Translations under genes and position numbers: made by a program | From: Anaeromyces robustus | Taxonomy: Eukaryota > Neocallimastigomycota > Neocallimastigomycetes > Neocallimastigales > Neocallimastigaceae | Assembly: GCA_002104895.1 (NCBI GenBank) | Contig: MCFG01000054.1 | Location: forward strand, 88,501 to 152,500 | DNA length: 64,000 nucleotides | Direction: 5' to 3' | The notes under the pieces: model-generated | The model's database searches: none | Told to the model about the DNA's origin: nothing | The model's input: only the letters and a program-made list of their open reading frames with translations | Shown here: positions 1 to 13,377 of the stretch, piece after piece | How the letters are laid out: the number at the start of each line of letters is the position of its first letter | How positions within the stretch are numbered: the first letter of the stretch is position 1

Positions 1-628
1 TATATTTTCATATTTTTTAATAAAAAATATTAATTATTATTAGATAAAATTAATAAAACTTTTTTTAAAAATTAGTAAAAAGTTAAAATGAAAAACAAAA
101 ACAAAAACAAAAACAAAAACAAAAAAAAAAAAAATTATATATATAATTTTAATATATAAAAACATTTTTTTGTTTTATATTTTTTATTTTATTACAATTA
201 TTATAGTTTTTTATTTTTATTTTTATTTTATTTTATTTTTATTTTATTTTATTTTATTTTATTTTATTTTATTTTATTTTATTTTATTTTTATTTGTTTA
301 ATTTATTTATTTATTTCTTTGATTTTATATTATTATTAATTTTTTTTTTTTATTTTTATATATTTTATTTGTTCATTATATACCTTTTATTTGTTATATA
401 TTTCTATCTTTTAATTTGCTTATAATTTTATTTATTAATTAATTTTTATTTTTATTTTTATTATATATATTTAGATTTTATTATTAAATTATGATTTTTA
501 TTAAATAGATATATATTTGTTTTATTATCTATTTTGACTTTCGTTAATAAAAAATAAATGAAAAATAATATTCATTATTATGCATATAAAATATAAAAAT
601 ATTTTATATTATTATGCGTAATTATAAT
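1..628. other. intergenic low-complexity DNA downstream of coatomer zeta
   Basis: No gene seen. The stretch holds a short (AAAAAC)n run near 94-121 and a (TTTTA)n run at about 205-290, otherwise A/T homopolymers. It lies 3' of the minus-strand coatomer zeta gene and probably contains its 3' UTR and polyadenylation signals, which cannot be singled out in such AT-rich sequence. Confidence 0.6.
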
Positions 629-2480
629 TTACTTTAAAAGTGAACGAGCAATTTGGTCTCTAGCATTAAAGAATGCTTGAGTAAAGGATTGTTCACTAAT
701 ATTCATATCACCATTGTTAGCCTTCTTTGATACACGATTTGATATTTGAGTAGCATCATTATCGAGTATAATACTTTTTTTTTTTTTTTAATTTATTAAA
801 TTTTATATAATAGTTATTAATTAGTTTGTTATTAATATTATAAATTATATTATAGATATATTATCATCAATAATTATTTATATATGATATCACCATATTA
901 TAATTAATTATTTATTAATTCATATTTAAAAAAATACATACCCTTCATCTAAACATTCATCGATAGCTAAAAAGACAACATCCATATTATCCATGATGAT
1001 TCTTTTTTCAACTTGATTCCTTATATATTTAAATTTTTAAAAACATTAAAAGAAAATGTTAATTATTTCTAACATTTTTATAATTTATAATTGAAATATA
1101 AAATAGATAATAATTACTTTAATAAGATATTTAAAGCATCAATAAAAGAGTTCATAAAGTTACACAACATTAATTCATTCTGATATTGATTAGCAATAAC
1201 ATATATAAATACATCAACAATATTTTGATATATAACAAGTTTTCCTTCATACATAATTAATTCATCTAAATATTATTTAAACATCATTATAAATTAAATA
1301 ATTAAATATATAAATATAAATATAAATATAAATATAAATATAAATATAAATATAAATAAATATATAAATATAAATATAAATATAAATATAAATATAAATA
1401 TAAATATAAAATAAATTAACATATAATTAAAATAAATATAAAAAAAATCAGTAATGTTTTTAATTTGCATATAATATGTCCCTATTTAAATTAAATATTA
1501 AAATTTCAAAAATATTACTGTTTAATTTTTTTGTTTGCTTAAAAAGTTGTTTTTCAAATTCATTTTGTTCTCTAGCACCTTTATATTCTTGAGTAAAGTA
1601 TTTGGCTAATATACGTTTGCCATCACTATCAAGAATAATTAAAGCATCAACTGAGTATAAAGAAAGCTATATATTTATTATTGCATAGTATATTATTTAT
1701 TATAAAGCAATATGAAAAAAAAAAAAAGAAAAAAAAGAAAAAGAAAAAGGATTTAGATGTTTATTTAAATAAAATATATAATTGTATATTATATTTATAT
1801 ATAATAAATAGTAAAGGTAATATTGCTTTGTTTTATTATTAGATATATAATCAACTCTAATTTTAATAAAAAACATTAATTTAATTATTATTTGATTTAC
1901 ATTTATATAAATTTATAGGTAAAAATGTTGATTTTTTTTTTTTTTGATTTTGTACATTTTATAAATTCTGAATACATAATTTTAATTATTTTTTTTTTTC
2001 TTTTTTTCTTTCGTTGTTTTTTATAAAGAAAAAATATTATTATTTGAATAAATTGAATATATATAACATTATATAAATATATAATTACATAAAGTAGCAA
2101 TGATATTTACTATTTAATAATTGATATAAAATCATCTATTCATCAATTAAATTACAATAAATTATATACAATCATAATAACAACTAATATTTAAAATTTT
2201 GGATAAAATTATATTAAGTTTTTGCTTTATCTATTTTTCAATAATTATATTAATATTTTTGAAATTAGATTGTAAAAATATTTGAAATTTTCTATCTTAA
2301 TAATTGCATGTTGCTTTGAATATTTTATTATACTTTATGTTATATTATTAACCAATAATCAATATCCTTTTACTTTATACATTGTTTATGATAAATATTG
2401 ATGACATATATAATATATATTTTTACACAATTACAATTTTTTTTTCTAAATAGTAAACTTACAGGTGAATGATGATCCAT
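629..2480 (-). CDS. RET3: coatomer subunit zeta (COPI coat)
   Basis: Small subunit of the COPI coat, which forms vesicles for Golgi-to-ER and intra-Golgi traffic; zeta pairs with gamma in the adaptor-like F subcomplex. Five minus-strand exons fit: 2480-2463, 1666-1519, 1265-1118, 1019-942 and 773-629. They sum to 537 nt, 178 residues, close to the usual 177-190. Recognisable blocks, in order, are SVDALIILDSDGKRILAKYF (longin-like N terminus), NELIMYEGKLVIYQ, NQYQNELMLCNFMNSFIDAL, MDNMDVVFLAIDECLDEG, and the C-terminal SEQSFTQAFFNARDQIARSL, each aligning with the animal and yeast zeta family. Donors are GTAAGT, GTAATA, GTAATT and GTATGT. The first exon codes only six residues (MDHHSP) and is followed by a 796-nt intron; the start ATG has A at -3. 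Intron 2 carries an (ATATAA)n array. The family call is secure; the tiny first exon is the least certain part. Confidence 0.9.
1309..1411. repeat. (ATATAA)n hexamer array in coatomer zeta intron 2
   Basis: Near-perfect head-to-tail AAATAT/ATATAA hexamers over about 100 bp, interrupted once near 1358 by an AAATA step. It lies wholly inside an intron. Similar hexamer arrays occur at 15661-15722 and 18227-18299. Confidence 0.8.
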
Positions 2481-2593
2481 TATGATTAATTATTTTTGTA
2501 GATGTAATAAAAATATATCTAACGGTAAAAGTATATATTTTATTGTTTTATTTATGTTCTATAATATTTATTAATATTATAGATATATTAATT

Positions 2594-3264
2594 AATATAT
2601 TATTTAATTTAATAATCAAGTTTAATATTTATGTAATAAAAAAATAGATTATATACACTTTTTATTACGTTACTTAATATTAATAGGTCAATTACACATG
2701 ATTATCATATGAATATATGCTAAAATATATGATGAGTTTTATTATTATTGAATTAAGTTATTTTTATAAATATAAGCCTAATCTTTCAGGTTTTCTTGAG
2801 AAGTTTTTTTAATATGAATTCAAATGAAACTTAAGAATTTCATAGTTTCAGTATGTCGGCCGGTTTTTATCCTTAGCCAACATAAAGCTTCTGATTTGAC
2901 ATTGCTTCCACCGCAAGCACAGTAGTTTTCTACGTAACAGATTTTACTTTGTGGCAAGGTAGTTGCTTCAGGTTAAGTATTTGAAGCATAACTATTCAAG
3001 CTTCATAAAATAGTATTAGTATATTGAGTAGAACTAAAGTCCTAATAAATCCTTGGTAACCATATGTCGGGCTTGTAGACTGGACCCGTCATTAAGATAA
3101 AGTTGAGGTTTAAGTACAAATATAAAATATATGTACATACTATGAATGTCGATGCCAAAATAGTGAGGCATAAAATTTATTTCCGATACATTCATATATA
3201 TCATTTGATAAGTCTGTAAAAATGTATCATTATTTTATAATTATTCTTGTAATTATTTATATAT
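2594..3264. repeat. 671-bp tandem duplication, copy 1
   Basis: The sequence from about 2594 recurs exactly 671 bp later. By eye every line matches copy 2 with no substitution. The unit is clearly richer in G+C than the surrounding intergenic DNA: the core of about 2780-3190 has many non-repetitive GC-containing words such as GTCGGCCGG and GGACCCGTC. I see no long open frame on the plus strand. On the minus strand short protein-like frames occur between stops. The copy begins 114 bp upstream of the coatomer zeta start codon, so it may overlap that promoter. It could be a relic coding segment, a non-coding RNA gene or a fragment of a mobile element. Confidence 0.9.
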
Positions 3265-3935
3265 ATATATTATTTAATTTAATAATCAAGTTTAATATTT
3301 ATGTAATAAAAAAATAGATTATATACACTTTTTATTACGTTACTTAATATTAATAGGTCAATTACACATGATTATCATATGAATATATGCTAAAATATAT
3401 GATGAGTTTTATTATTATTGAATTAAGTTATTTTTATAAATATAAGCCTAATCTTTCAGGTTTTCTTGAGAAGTTTTTTTAATATGAATTCAAATGAAAC
3501 TTAAGAATTTCATAGTTTCAGTATGTCGGCCGGTTTTTATCCTTAGCCAACATAAAGCTTCTGATTTGACATTGCTTCCACCGCAAGCACAGTAGTTTTC
3601 TACGTAACAGATTTTACTTTGTGGCAAGGTAGTTGCTTCAGGTTAAGTATTTGAAGCATAACTATTCAAGCTTCATAAAATAGTATTAGTATATTGAGTA
3701 GAACTAAAGTCCTAATAAATCCTTGGTAACCATATGTCGGGCTTGTAGACTGGACCCGTCATTAAGATAAAGTTGAGGTTTAAGTACAAATATAAAATAT
3801 ATGTACATACTATGAATGTCGATGCCAAAATAGTGAGGCATAAAATTTATTTCCGATACATTCATATATATCATTTGATAAGTCTGTAAAAATGTATCAT
3901 TATTTTATAATTATTCTTGTAATTATTTATATATT
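3265..3935. repeat. 671-bp tandem duplication, copy 2
   Basis: Second head-to-tail copy of the 2594-3264 unit, with the same GC-richer core at about 3450-3860. The junction is a short TATATATA run. Where copy 2 ends, at about 3930, the sequence again reads TATATATTATTTT, resembling the start of the unit; this is what unequal exchange or replication slippage between short AT repeats would leave. No target-site duplication or TG...CA termini that would mark a long terminal repeat were seen. Confidence 0.9.
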
Positions 3936-4314
3936 ATTTTAATTATTAGTAATATATATAATTTTATTTAAAGATCAGTCTAATATATTAAATAATATAT
4001 AATTGACTATCATCTTATTAATTAAAGTTATTCATAGTTGATTATTAAATAATAAATTTTGTTATTATTTAATAATCAACTATAAATATTAAGTAATTAT
4101 TAATCTATCAAATATCTATTTTAAATTCTTCTAAAGAAATATTTTATACTCATATTGTAAGTATGGAAAATTTATTATAAAATGCTTTAATTTGTATTTT
4201 TTTGTAAAGATTAAAATTGGTTTCATATATATATCTAGTATATATTATTAATTAAAGTTTAAAACTGTTATTATTTATTACTAAATCTATATAACTTTAT
4301 ATAATTATATTTTA

Positions 4315-4365
<51 letters not shown>

Positions 4366-4415
4366 ATGAATGAATGAATAATAAATAATAAATAAATAAA
4401 TAAATAAATGAATAA

Positions 4416-4470
<55 letters not shown>

Positions 4471-4511
4471 ACAAATAAATAAATAAACAAATAAATAAAT
4501 AAATAAACAAA

Positions 4512-4575
<64 letters not shown>

Positions 4576-5701
4576 AATAATATATAATAAATATATTATT
4601 GATTTATAATTATTACCTGTCATCTCTTATAGTGTTATTATATAAAGATTTTTTAATGTATTATTTTTTAATAAATAAAGTATTTTTTAAATTATATAAA
4701 ATTTTTTTTTTATTTAAATATATATAAATTGCATAAATAATAAATGAAAAAAAAAAGTAATTTAATAAATAAATTAATAAAACTTAATAAATAATTTAAA
4801 ATATTAGTATTTAAAAGAATAGTATTAACTCTATATTATTAAATACATAAATTATATGTATTATATATTGTTAATATATAATATAGTATATTTTATGTTA
4901 TAATATATATTTAAAAGTTTTTAATTTTTAATAAAATTAAATATATTTATTTTATTTATTTTTTAATTATCACATTCTTTGGTTTTATTATTTTCTTTTT
5001 TTTTTATTTTTTTTTTATTTTTTTATATTAATTATTTTTTCTTTCAAATAAAAGCATATAATTCATCAGTAACAACAGTGTTTTATTTTTTTGATATTAA
5101 ACTTGTAAGTTAATATATTTATTAAATATTTTTTATGTATTATAAATGAAATTGTTGTGTTATTTCCTAAGATAATAATTTATATATAAGTTGAAATTTT
5201 TGGATATTTTTTTATGCCATTTTAATTATATATATATATATTTCATTAGAAAAAAATTGTGCAGTAAAAGAATAATATCTGAGGAAAATAATATTAGTAG
5301 TAAAATCAATAACCTTTATTTTTATATGCATTATTTTATTAATAATTTTTATTTTTTATTTTTCAAATATAGCAATTTTGTTTTTTTTTTTTTCATAGCG
5401 AAAGGAAGTTAAAAAGATTTATTCAAAGAATATTAATTCAGGATAAGATAATAAAACAACCACTGTAATAAAAAAACATTGAGAAAGCAAAAATAAAATA
5501 TACATATAAAAAAAAAACTTAAAAAAATATAAAAAAAAAAAAAAAAAAGAAACACGATATATAAATATAAATATAAATATAAACATAAATATAAATATAA
5601 ATATAAATAAGTTAATAAATAAATAATCATATAAATAAAACTATAATATAGTAATAGCTTTTTTTGTAAATTAATAATTGCAATTGAAAAAATACGACAA
5701 A
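3936..5701. other. intergenic region upstream of Pom33
   Basis: No gene could be supported. It contains the (AAAT)n array at 4313-4572 and A/T-rich DNA. A few less simple words at 5050-5110 (followed by GTAAGT at 5105) and 5255-5320 could belong to a 5' untranslated exon of the downstream gene or an unrecognised small gene, but no convincing start or frame was found. Confidence 0.5.
4313..4572. repeat. (AAAT)n tetranucleotide array
   Basis: About 260 bp of AAAT units with A-rich polarity on the plus strand and scattered variants (AATG, AAAC, AAT). Open frames across it read as meaningless YLFI repeats on the minus strand and are not genes. Confidence 0.9.
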
Positions 5702-7306
5702 ATGCTTAATAAAAAGGATATGACAAACACTCAAGACGTAAAAACTAAAGATATTGCTGAAACTAAAAAGGAACCAAAATTTTTAACAAGGTTTTCCATT
5801 TTAATTGCTAGTCTTAAATTTTTATGGTTTGTTGGTCATGTTGTTGTTAGTAAGTATTATTTATTATTTATTTTTTTTGTTTATTTTTTTTAACTTTATT
5901 CTATATATATATTGTTTATTTTATATTTTTAGTTTATTTTATTATTGTTATTTTAGCAAAAAAAAAAAAAAGAATAAAACAAAATATATATATAAAATTT
6001 TTTTATTTCATGTTTTTGTTCTATTATTAATGTTAAAATTTATTATTATATATTTGTATATTAATTAAATATAAATTATATATTGATGTTTATGATAATA
6101 AATGTGCTATTGATTTGATAAATATTTATTTTTGAATAATATACTAATGTATAATTATATTATTTGGTTTTAATTTATTTTTTATTATTATTTTTTATTT
6201 AAAAAATATTATTTAGTTTACAACACTATTGTTAATACAACCATAGCAAAATTTAACTCTAATTTTAGTTCTAGTTATCATAAAGCTTTATTAGGTGTTA
6301 TTATTAGTAACTCTGTTATTTTATATAAGACACATGGAGTAAATAATTTATATTATTTTTATAATTAATAAATAAAATTTTTATAGTGGCTAAATTTTTT
6401 AAATTTATTAATTTTTTTTATTTTATACTATGTTTTATTAATTATCCAAATATACTATTTTTTTTTATTTTTAATAATAAAAGATTCCAGATTTAGCTAG
6501 CTCATGGTTTGAAAATATTTGTAGGGATGAAAATTTCCATTATTTAGTTATTGCTATTATTTTTATATTCACAAAACCATTATTTTGTAAGTTTTTTTGC
6601 CATTATCATTATTATTTATAATAATTAGTTTTAATATATTTTATTTTGGAGACAAATGTATAATACATTTAATAATTTATTTAGGTTAGATTTAAAATAA
6701 AATATTAAATTAAAATATATAATATTTTATAATATATTTAATTTTTATATAAATATATTTTTTTAATTAGTCTTACTTTTCCCATATGCATGCTACTCTC
6801 TTTTCCATATTGCTAACTTTATATATGCTGAATTCCTTTCTCGTAATCCACAATCAAGAATTGCAGTTAAACTTTATAACTTCATTAGTAAATATCAAGA
6901 TTATGTTATTAAGAAGGTTGCACAATATGAAATTTTCATTGCTTTACCTATGGTCTTTGTTGCTGCTATTTTCAGACAAGTTACTCTTTTAAGTGTTCTT
7001 ATTTATGCTAGATTCCTTTATATGCGTTATTACATTTCTCCAGTTGTTCGTAATGTTTGGAAGGAATTCCAAAACTTCTGTACTCGTAAAGTTGATAATA
7101 CCACTCGTGATTCAAATGTTAAACCAATTCCAAAGGGTGCTAAATATGTTTATTACGCAATTGAATGCTTTTTTAAAGACTTTTTATTCCCATTAGATCG
7201 TTTACAACCATCTAAAAAGGTTGCTATGCCAGCTGCTCCAGTTGAATCATCTGAAGAAGTTCCAACATCACCAGTTGATCAAAAGCCAGTTGAAGTTAAA
7301 AATTAA
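5702..7306 (+). CDS. POM33: Pom33/TMEM33-family membrane protein
   Basis: Multi-spanning ER and nuclear-envelope protein; in yeast, Pom33 helps nuclear pore distribution and insertion, and animal TMEM33 shapes the tubular ER. Four exons fit: 5702-5849, 6217-6338, 6484-6586 and 6771-7306, 909 nt in all, 302 residues. Donors are GTAAGT, GTAAAT and GTAAGT. Matching family blocks are SSWFENICRDENFHYLVIAI (corresponding to the CHYLLYSLIF segment of TMEM33), FLLFPYACYSLFHIANFIYA, and the signature VAQYEIFIALPMVFVAAIF followed by a YARFLYMRYYISP segment. Several hydrophobic spans are visible. The C-terminal tail of about 30 residues is P/E/V-rich and not conserved. The start ATG at 5702 is in a good context (CAAAATG); an in-frame downstream ATG at 5720 is possible. 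The gene is oriented like its neighbours NOP58 and DCN1 but separated from them by long spacers. Confidence 0.9.
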
Positions 7307-7557
7307 AGACAAGTAAAATAAAATATAATAAAAATAAATGTAGTTTTTTTTAAAAGTAAATATTATTATAATAATATTAGTATATATCAAAATAATTATT
7401 TATTTTTCTTTTTTTTTTCTTTTTCTTTTTCTTTTTTTTTTTTTTTTTAAAAAAAAAACAAATCAATTATTTATAGTAATATTATTAAATTAAAAATAAA
7501 AGTAAAAATAAAATATTAATAAAAGAAATATAGCAAAAATATTAAAAGACAAAAAAT

Positions 7558-7558
7558 A

Positions 7559-7645
<87 letters not shown>

Positions 7646-7646
7646 A
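7558..7646. repeat. (AAAT)n tetranucleotide array
   Basis: Nearly perfect AAAT units over about 90 bp, 3' of the Pom33 gene, A-rich on the plus strand. Confidence 0.9.
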
Positions 7647-7871
7647 CAAAATTAAAAAAGAAAATATAATAATAATATTATTAATGAAAATAAATATAAT
7701 ATATAAATAAAAAAATAAAAAGAGCAATAAAAAAAAAAGGAATTTTTTTATTAAAAATTTATAGCAAAATATCTACAAATGTTTTTACTTTTTGTAATTT
7801 ACAAATTTATAATAATTTTTTATTGATAAATAAATAATTAAATAGCTAACTAAATAACTAACTAAATAAAT

Positions 7872-8124
<253 letters not shown>

Positions 8125-9089
8125 TTTTTAAATAAATTTAATTTTTTATTATAATTATAAAAATTTTATATTAAAGTTTTAATAATTTTTCAATATATAC
8201 AAAGATTTTATATTTGATCTACATTATTATGTAATGTAATGTATTTGTGATACATTCATATTTTTATTATAATATGTAATATCATATTTTTTTTTAAATA
8301 TTTTTTTTTAAATATTTTTTTATTGGATGATTGGCTAAATTATATCCAATCAGTAGTAAAACTATTTTTTATATATTTTTATTTTTAATTACAAAAAATA
8401 TATAATATATTGTAATATATTGTAATATATTAACTAATTTAAAAAATCTTCAATAATAAAATTTAAAATTTAAAAAATATTATAAAAATTAATATTTTAT
8501 TTAAAATAACTGTTAAGAATAAGAATTATATAAAATATAGTAATATATATATAATTTATAGCGATAGTAGGAACAGTTCTTTTCACAATATAAAATTGTG
8601 TAGTATTTATATTTATAAGAGTAAAAAAAAAAAAAGTAAAAAATAAAATTAATCAAATTCTTTTTTATACATTTCTGATATTATACAAAAGCGTTCTAAA
8701 TCGACCATAACCATTTTGAATAATTTTTAATAAGATTAATTTTTTTTTTTTTTTAAGTTATAATTTTTATAATTAATAAATTTTTTAATTATTATTTTTA
8801 AATAATTTAATTGGTATATATAATATTATATTAGTAATTATATATTGTATTATATTATATTAATATAATACAATATATAATTTTATTTTCCAATAATATA
8901 TCTTAAAATTTAACAAAATTCATTATATATAAATATAAAATTTATTTTATTTTTTTTTTTTTTTTTTCACGTTAAAATATATGAAATTTCAATAATTGCT
9001 TTATAACTGTTATTGAAACAAAAAAGCCTTTTAATTTAATTTTTTTTATATAGATTAATTTTTTTATTTAATAGAATTAAGAAATCAAA

Positions 9090-11810
9090 ATGCTTGTTTT
9101 ATTCGAAACACCAGCTGGTTATGCCTTATTTAAAATGGCAGATGAAGGTCAACTTAAAAATGTTGACGATATTTGGAAAAATTTTGAAACTCCAGAAGCA
9201 GCAAACAAGATGTATGTTATTTAGACATTTTTTTTTATAAAATTTTTTATTGAAATTAAAAAAGAATAGTATTTGTGTTGATTTCTTTTTATTTAGCAAC
9301 TTGAATATAATTTTAGATTAAATTTCCTATTTTTTTTTCTTTATCAATTTTTTTATTATAATAATAATAATAAAATTAAAAAAAAAAGTACAAAAAAAAA
9401 AGTAAAAAAAAAAAGTAAAAAAAAAAAAAAAATAAGTAAAAAAAAAAAAAAAGTAAAAAAAAAAAAAGTAAAAAAAAAAGTAAAATAATAATAAAAAAAT
9501 GGTAAAGAATGATAAAATATGAAATAAATTTAAAATATATAGTGATAATAGCTAAAAAAAAGAAAAACGTGTTTATAATAATTGCATAGATAGTTTTTTT
9601 TAATGAAAATAAAAATTTGAAATAAAAAAAAAAGGAAAAAAGGTTTTTTTTAAAAGATTGTTATAAATATTATGATAAAAGTTACGTTCATTCTAATTTA
9701 TAAGGAGATGAAAATATTGAAATATTGTAAATGGTTATCAGTAATGTAATTAAAAATTATTTGAAGAATTGTTTTTTGATTTTTTGTGAAGAGAAGAAGG
9801 AACAAAATAATTTATGGATTTTAAAAAATTGAATATATAATTGACAAAAATTGACAATAAGTAAAAGACTACTTTTAGAAATGAGAAAAAATAATTGTTT
9901 TTTTTTAATATTGATTATAAGAACTAAGATTGATTAATATTATTTAATTTAATAAAATATCAATTTAATAAAAATAGTTTAAAGCTTAAGGCTTTCTCAA
10001 AGTTTGAAAATACAACAGATGCTCTTTCAGCTGCCACTGCTATTGTTGAAGGAAAGGTTTCAAAGAATTTAAAGAAATTTTTACAATCTGAAATAAGTGA
10101 AAAAGATATGAAAGAAAAGTTAGCAGTTTCTGATTCTAAATTAGGTATATATTTAAGAAGATTCAATAATGATTAATAGTAATTTTATAAATCATAATTA
10201 TCCCTTATATAATAGTTTAAAAATAATAATATTGAATAATAATAAATGATCATTAATTATTATTTAATGTTATTATATTTAAATAAATTGAAAAGTAGTT
10301 TTAACTTTAAAACTTTTAATTATAAAAATAACATTTTGATTAATTTGTCTATATATAAATTAATATATAATAATTTAATATATAATTAAAGGTAATGCTA
10401 TTGCTAAGAAGCTTGGTATTCAAGTTATTTCTGATAATGCTGTTTTTGAATTAATGCGTGGTATTAGAAATCAATATGAAAGTTTAATTACTGGTATGAA
10501 GAAGGAAGATATGAATGCTATGGTGTTAGGTTTATCTCACTCTCTTTCTCGTTATAAGTTAAAGTTCTCTCCAGATAAGGTTGATACTATGATTATTCAA
10601 GCTATTAGTTTATTAGATGACCTTGATAAGGAATTAAATACTTATGCTATGAGAGTTAAGGAATGGTATGGATGGCATTTCCCAGAAATTGCAAAAATTA
10701 TTGTTGATAATTTAGCATACGCCAAAACTATTAAGGCTATGGGTAATTAATTAATTAATAAATTAATAAATTTATATATTAATAATAAATTTTATTTGAA
10801 TAATTGTTGTTAAAAAATGATAAAATAGTATAAAATATTATTTTTTTTTATATATTCATATAATTAATAATATTTTATTTTTAAAAAAAATATATATATT
10901 AATATAATATTTGATAATTTTTTAAAAAGGTTTCCGTACCAATGCCCAAAATACTGATTTCTCTGACATTCTTCCAGAAGAACTTGAAAAGGAAGTTAAA
11001 GAAGCTGCTGAAATTTCTATGGGTACTGAAATTAGTGAGGAAGATATAGAAAACATTCATCTTTTATGTGATCAAATCATTTCTCTTACTGAATACCGTA
11101 CTCAACTTTATGATTATTTAAAGAACCGTATGCAAGCTATTGCTCCAAATTTAACTACTTTAGTTGGTGAATTAGTTGGTGCTCGTTTAATTTCACACGC
11201 TGGTTCATTATTAAATCTTGCTAAACATCCTGCTTCTACTGTTCAAATTTTAGGTGCTGAAAAAGCCTTATTCCGTGCTCTTAAGACTAAACATGATACT
11301 CCAAAGTATGGTCTTATTTATCATGCTTCATATGTTGGTCAAGCTGGTCCAAAGTTAAAGGGTAAGATGGCTCGTACTGTTGCTTCTAAGGCTGCTATCT
11401 CTGTTCGTTGTGATGCTTTGGGTGACAAAGATACTAAAGAAGTTGGTACTGAATTACGTAATAAGATTGAAAACCGTCTTCGTCAATTAGAAGGTCGTTC
11501 TGTTCATACTGTCAATGCTGGTGCTGCTAGTGGTAAGGCAAAACAAAAGAAATTTAACTTTGTATCTTCTTCTTCATACAATGCTGCTGCTGATTCTACT
11601 ATAAAACCAGAAGAACCAAGTAAGAAGAGAAAGGCTGAAGATGATGTTGATAGTGAAGTTGAAGTTAAAAAGGAAAAGAAGGAAAAGAAAGAAAAGAAAG
11701 AAAAGAAGGAAAAGAAGGATAAAAAGGAAAAGAAAGAAAAGAAAGAAAAGAAAGAAAAGAAGGATAAGAAGGATAAGAAAGAAAAGAAAGAAAAGAAATC
11801 TAAGAATTAA
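9090..11810 (+). CDS. NOP58: nucleolar protein NOP58 (box C/D snoRNP core)
   Basis: Core protein of box C/D snoRNPs, which guide 2'-O-methylation of rRNA and take part in U3-dependent rRNA processing in the nucleolus. Four exons fit: 9090-9211, 9978-10144, 10392-10742 and 10930-11810; 1521 nt, 506 residues. The N terminus [20 protein letters not shown] is the NOP5 N-terminal domain. The coiled-coil/NOSIC region reads [20 protein letters not shown]. The Nop domain at about residues 290-350 contains [20 protein letters not shown] and [20 protein letters not shown], all near-identical to other eukaryotes. The last 60 or so residues are a KKEK/KKDK repeat tail, typical of NOP56/NOP58. Splice phases close exactly at each junction (for example NKI-LKLKAF). 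Donors are GTATGT, GTATAT and GTAATT. Intron 1 (766 nt) is much longer than the other two; I found no convincing intronic snoRNA in it. Confidence 0.97.
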
Positions 11811-13377
11811 ATGATATAAATAATATTTTTTTAAACAAAAACAAAAACGAAAAAAATCTAGAACCTAAATTATTATATTTTTATTTATTATTAAAAAATT
11901 TATAATTTCATTTAATTTTCTTTTTATAATTCATCGTATTATTAATTAGAAATAATCCATACATTTTGTATTTGGAGTTTATTTCTTTTATTTCAAGATT
12001 CAAATTCATATTTTTTACTATTTTTATATTTATATATAATTTAATATCATTTTTTTTTAATATAATAAAGAATGAAGTATTTTATTTAAAAATATATATA
12101 AAAATAAAATTTTATTTTTATTTTTAAGATTTTTTTTAAAACAATATTTTAACATTAAATAAAGATTAATAAATTATTTCAAAAAAAAAAAAAAAAAAAA
12201 AAATTTTTTTTTTTATATTTTTAACATTTTTTTATAATGATTTTATAATTAAATATTTTTATTATTATGAATTTAATGAATAGATAATAAGTGAGTAAGA
12301 TGATTTTTATTTTTAAAGATAATTTTTTTTTATATTATTTATTATTTATTATTATTGCCTTTTTAAACCTTATTATAATTCAATTATAACCTCTGATGTT
12401 GATGCTATTACAGAAAACATTTGAGTTAAATTCTCAAATACTAATATAAAACAATTAGTAATTAAGATAATTTTTCTTTTTAATAAACTGAGTAAAGAAT
12501 AATATGAAAATAAATATTGATATATTTATATCAATAAAAAAATAATATTTTTTTTTTCTAGTAAATGAATAATGATAGAAAACTAATCCATATAATATCA
12601 TAATATATATAATTATGCTTTAACCTCATCAAGATTTGAATATTTTTATTTATTTAATATTATGAATTATTTTTTTGTACATTTATATTTAACTTTTTTT
12701 AATTTTTTTTTAATTATTGATCCAATTTTATTATATATTTAATATAATTCAATAATTAGTTTTAATTAAATCATACTTAAGCAAAATATATTATTAATAT
12801 ATTATGTTTAATATTTAATATATTGTCATATATTTATGTTTAATTCATAATTCATAATACATAATTAACAATATTTTATAATAATAATAAAAAAAGTTAA
12901 TATAGAAAAAAAAAACTTCACTTTATCATTTAAACAAAAAGAAATTTTCTTTTTTTGTTGTAAATAATTGCTAGCTTTTATTTTATTTGACAAAAACATT
13001 CAATTATTTGAAAAGTAAAAAAAAAGTATTTTAATATAATAAATAAAAACAAAACTAAAACAAATAAAAAAAGTGTAATATATATATCTTAATAATAATC
13101 AAGTAAACATATAATCTTTTATCTATATAATTATAATTTTTAATGGAAAAAGATAATAAATTAGAAATAAAAATCTTTTTTTTTTTTTATATTTATTTTT
13201 TTAATAGAATTTTTACATTTTTAATTGAAAATACATTTATATTTTTTTTTATTAATTTTTGATAATTAATATATTTAACATTTAATTTGTAATTTAATAT
13301 AATGTTTTAATAATTTAAAATAATAATAATGATAATAATGATAAAATAACCTTTATTATTTAAAAAAGTATTACAAA
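11811..13377. other. intergenic region between NOP58 and DCN1
   Basis: No gene seen. Mostly A/T homopolymers. A small less simple patch at 12368-12450 contains the near-palindrome TTATAATT-C-AATTATAA and the hairpin TTTGAG-TTAAATT-CTCAAA, without further support as an RNA. Confidence 0.5.

Noticed and set aside
2594-3935. Interpretation of the two 671-bp copies as long terminal repeats
   Set aside because: They abut directly with no internal region, and lack TG...CA ends, a primer-binding site and target duplications.
4271-4623. Minus-strand open frames made of YLFI repeats (also at 7542-7727 and 25485-25685)
   Set aside because: They are translations of the (AAAT)n arrays in any frame without a stop; no start context, no family.
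5050-5412. Possible small plus-strand gene (blocks near 5055-5104 and 5255-5320, with GTAAGT at 5105)
   Set aside because: No in-frame start, no acceptor that keeps a frame, and no family resemblance; might be an untranslated exon of the Pom33 gene.
9212-9977. Search for an intronic snoRNA in the long first intron of NOP58
   Set aside because: Animal NOP58 introns host snoRNAs, but I saw no paired C box (RTGATGA) and D box (CTGA) here.
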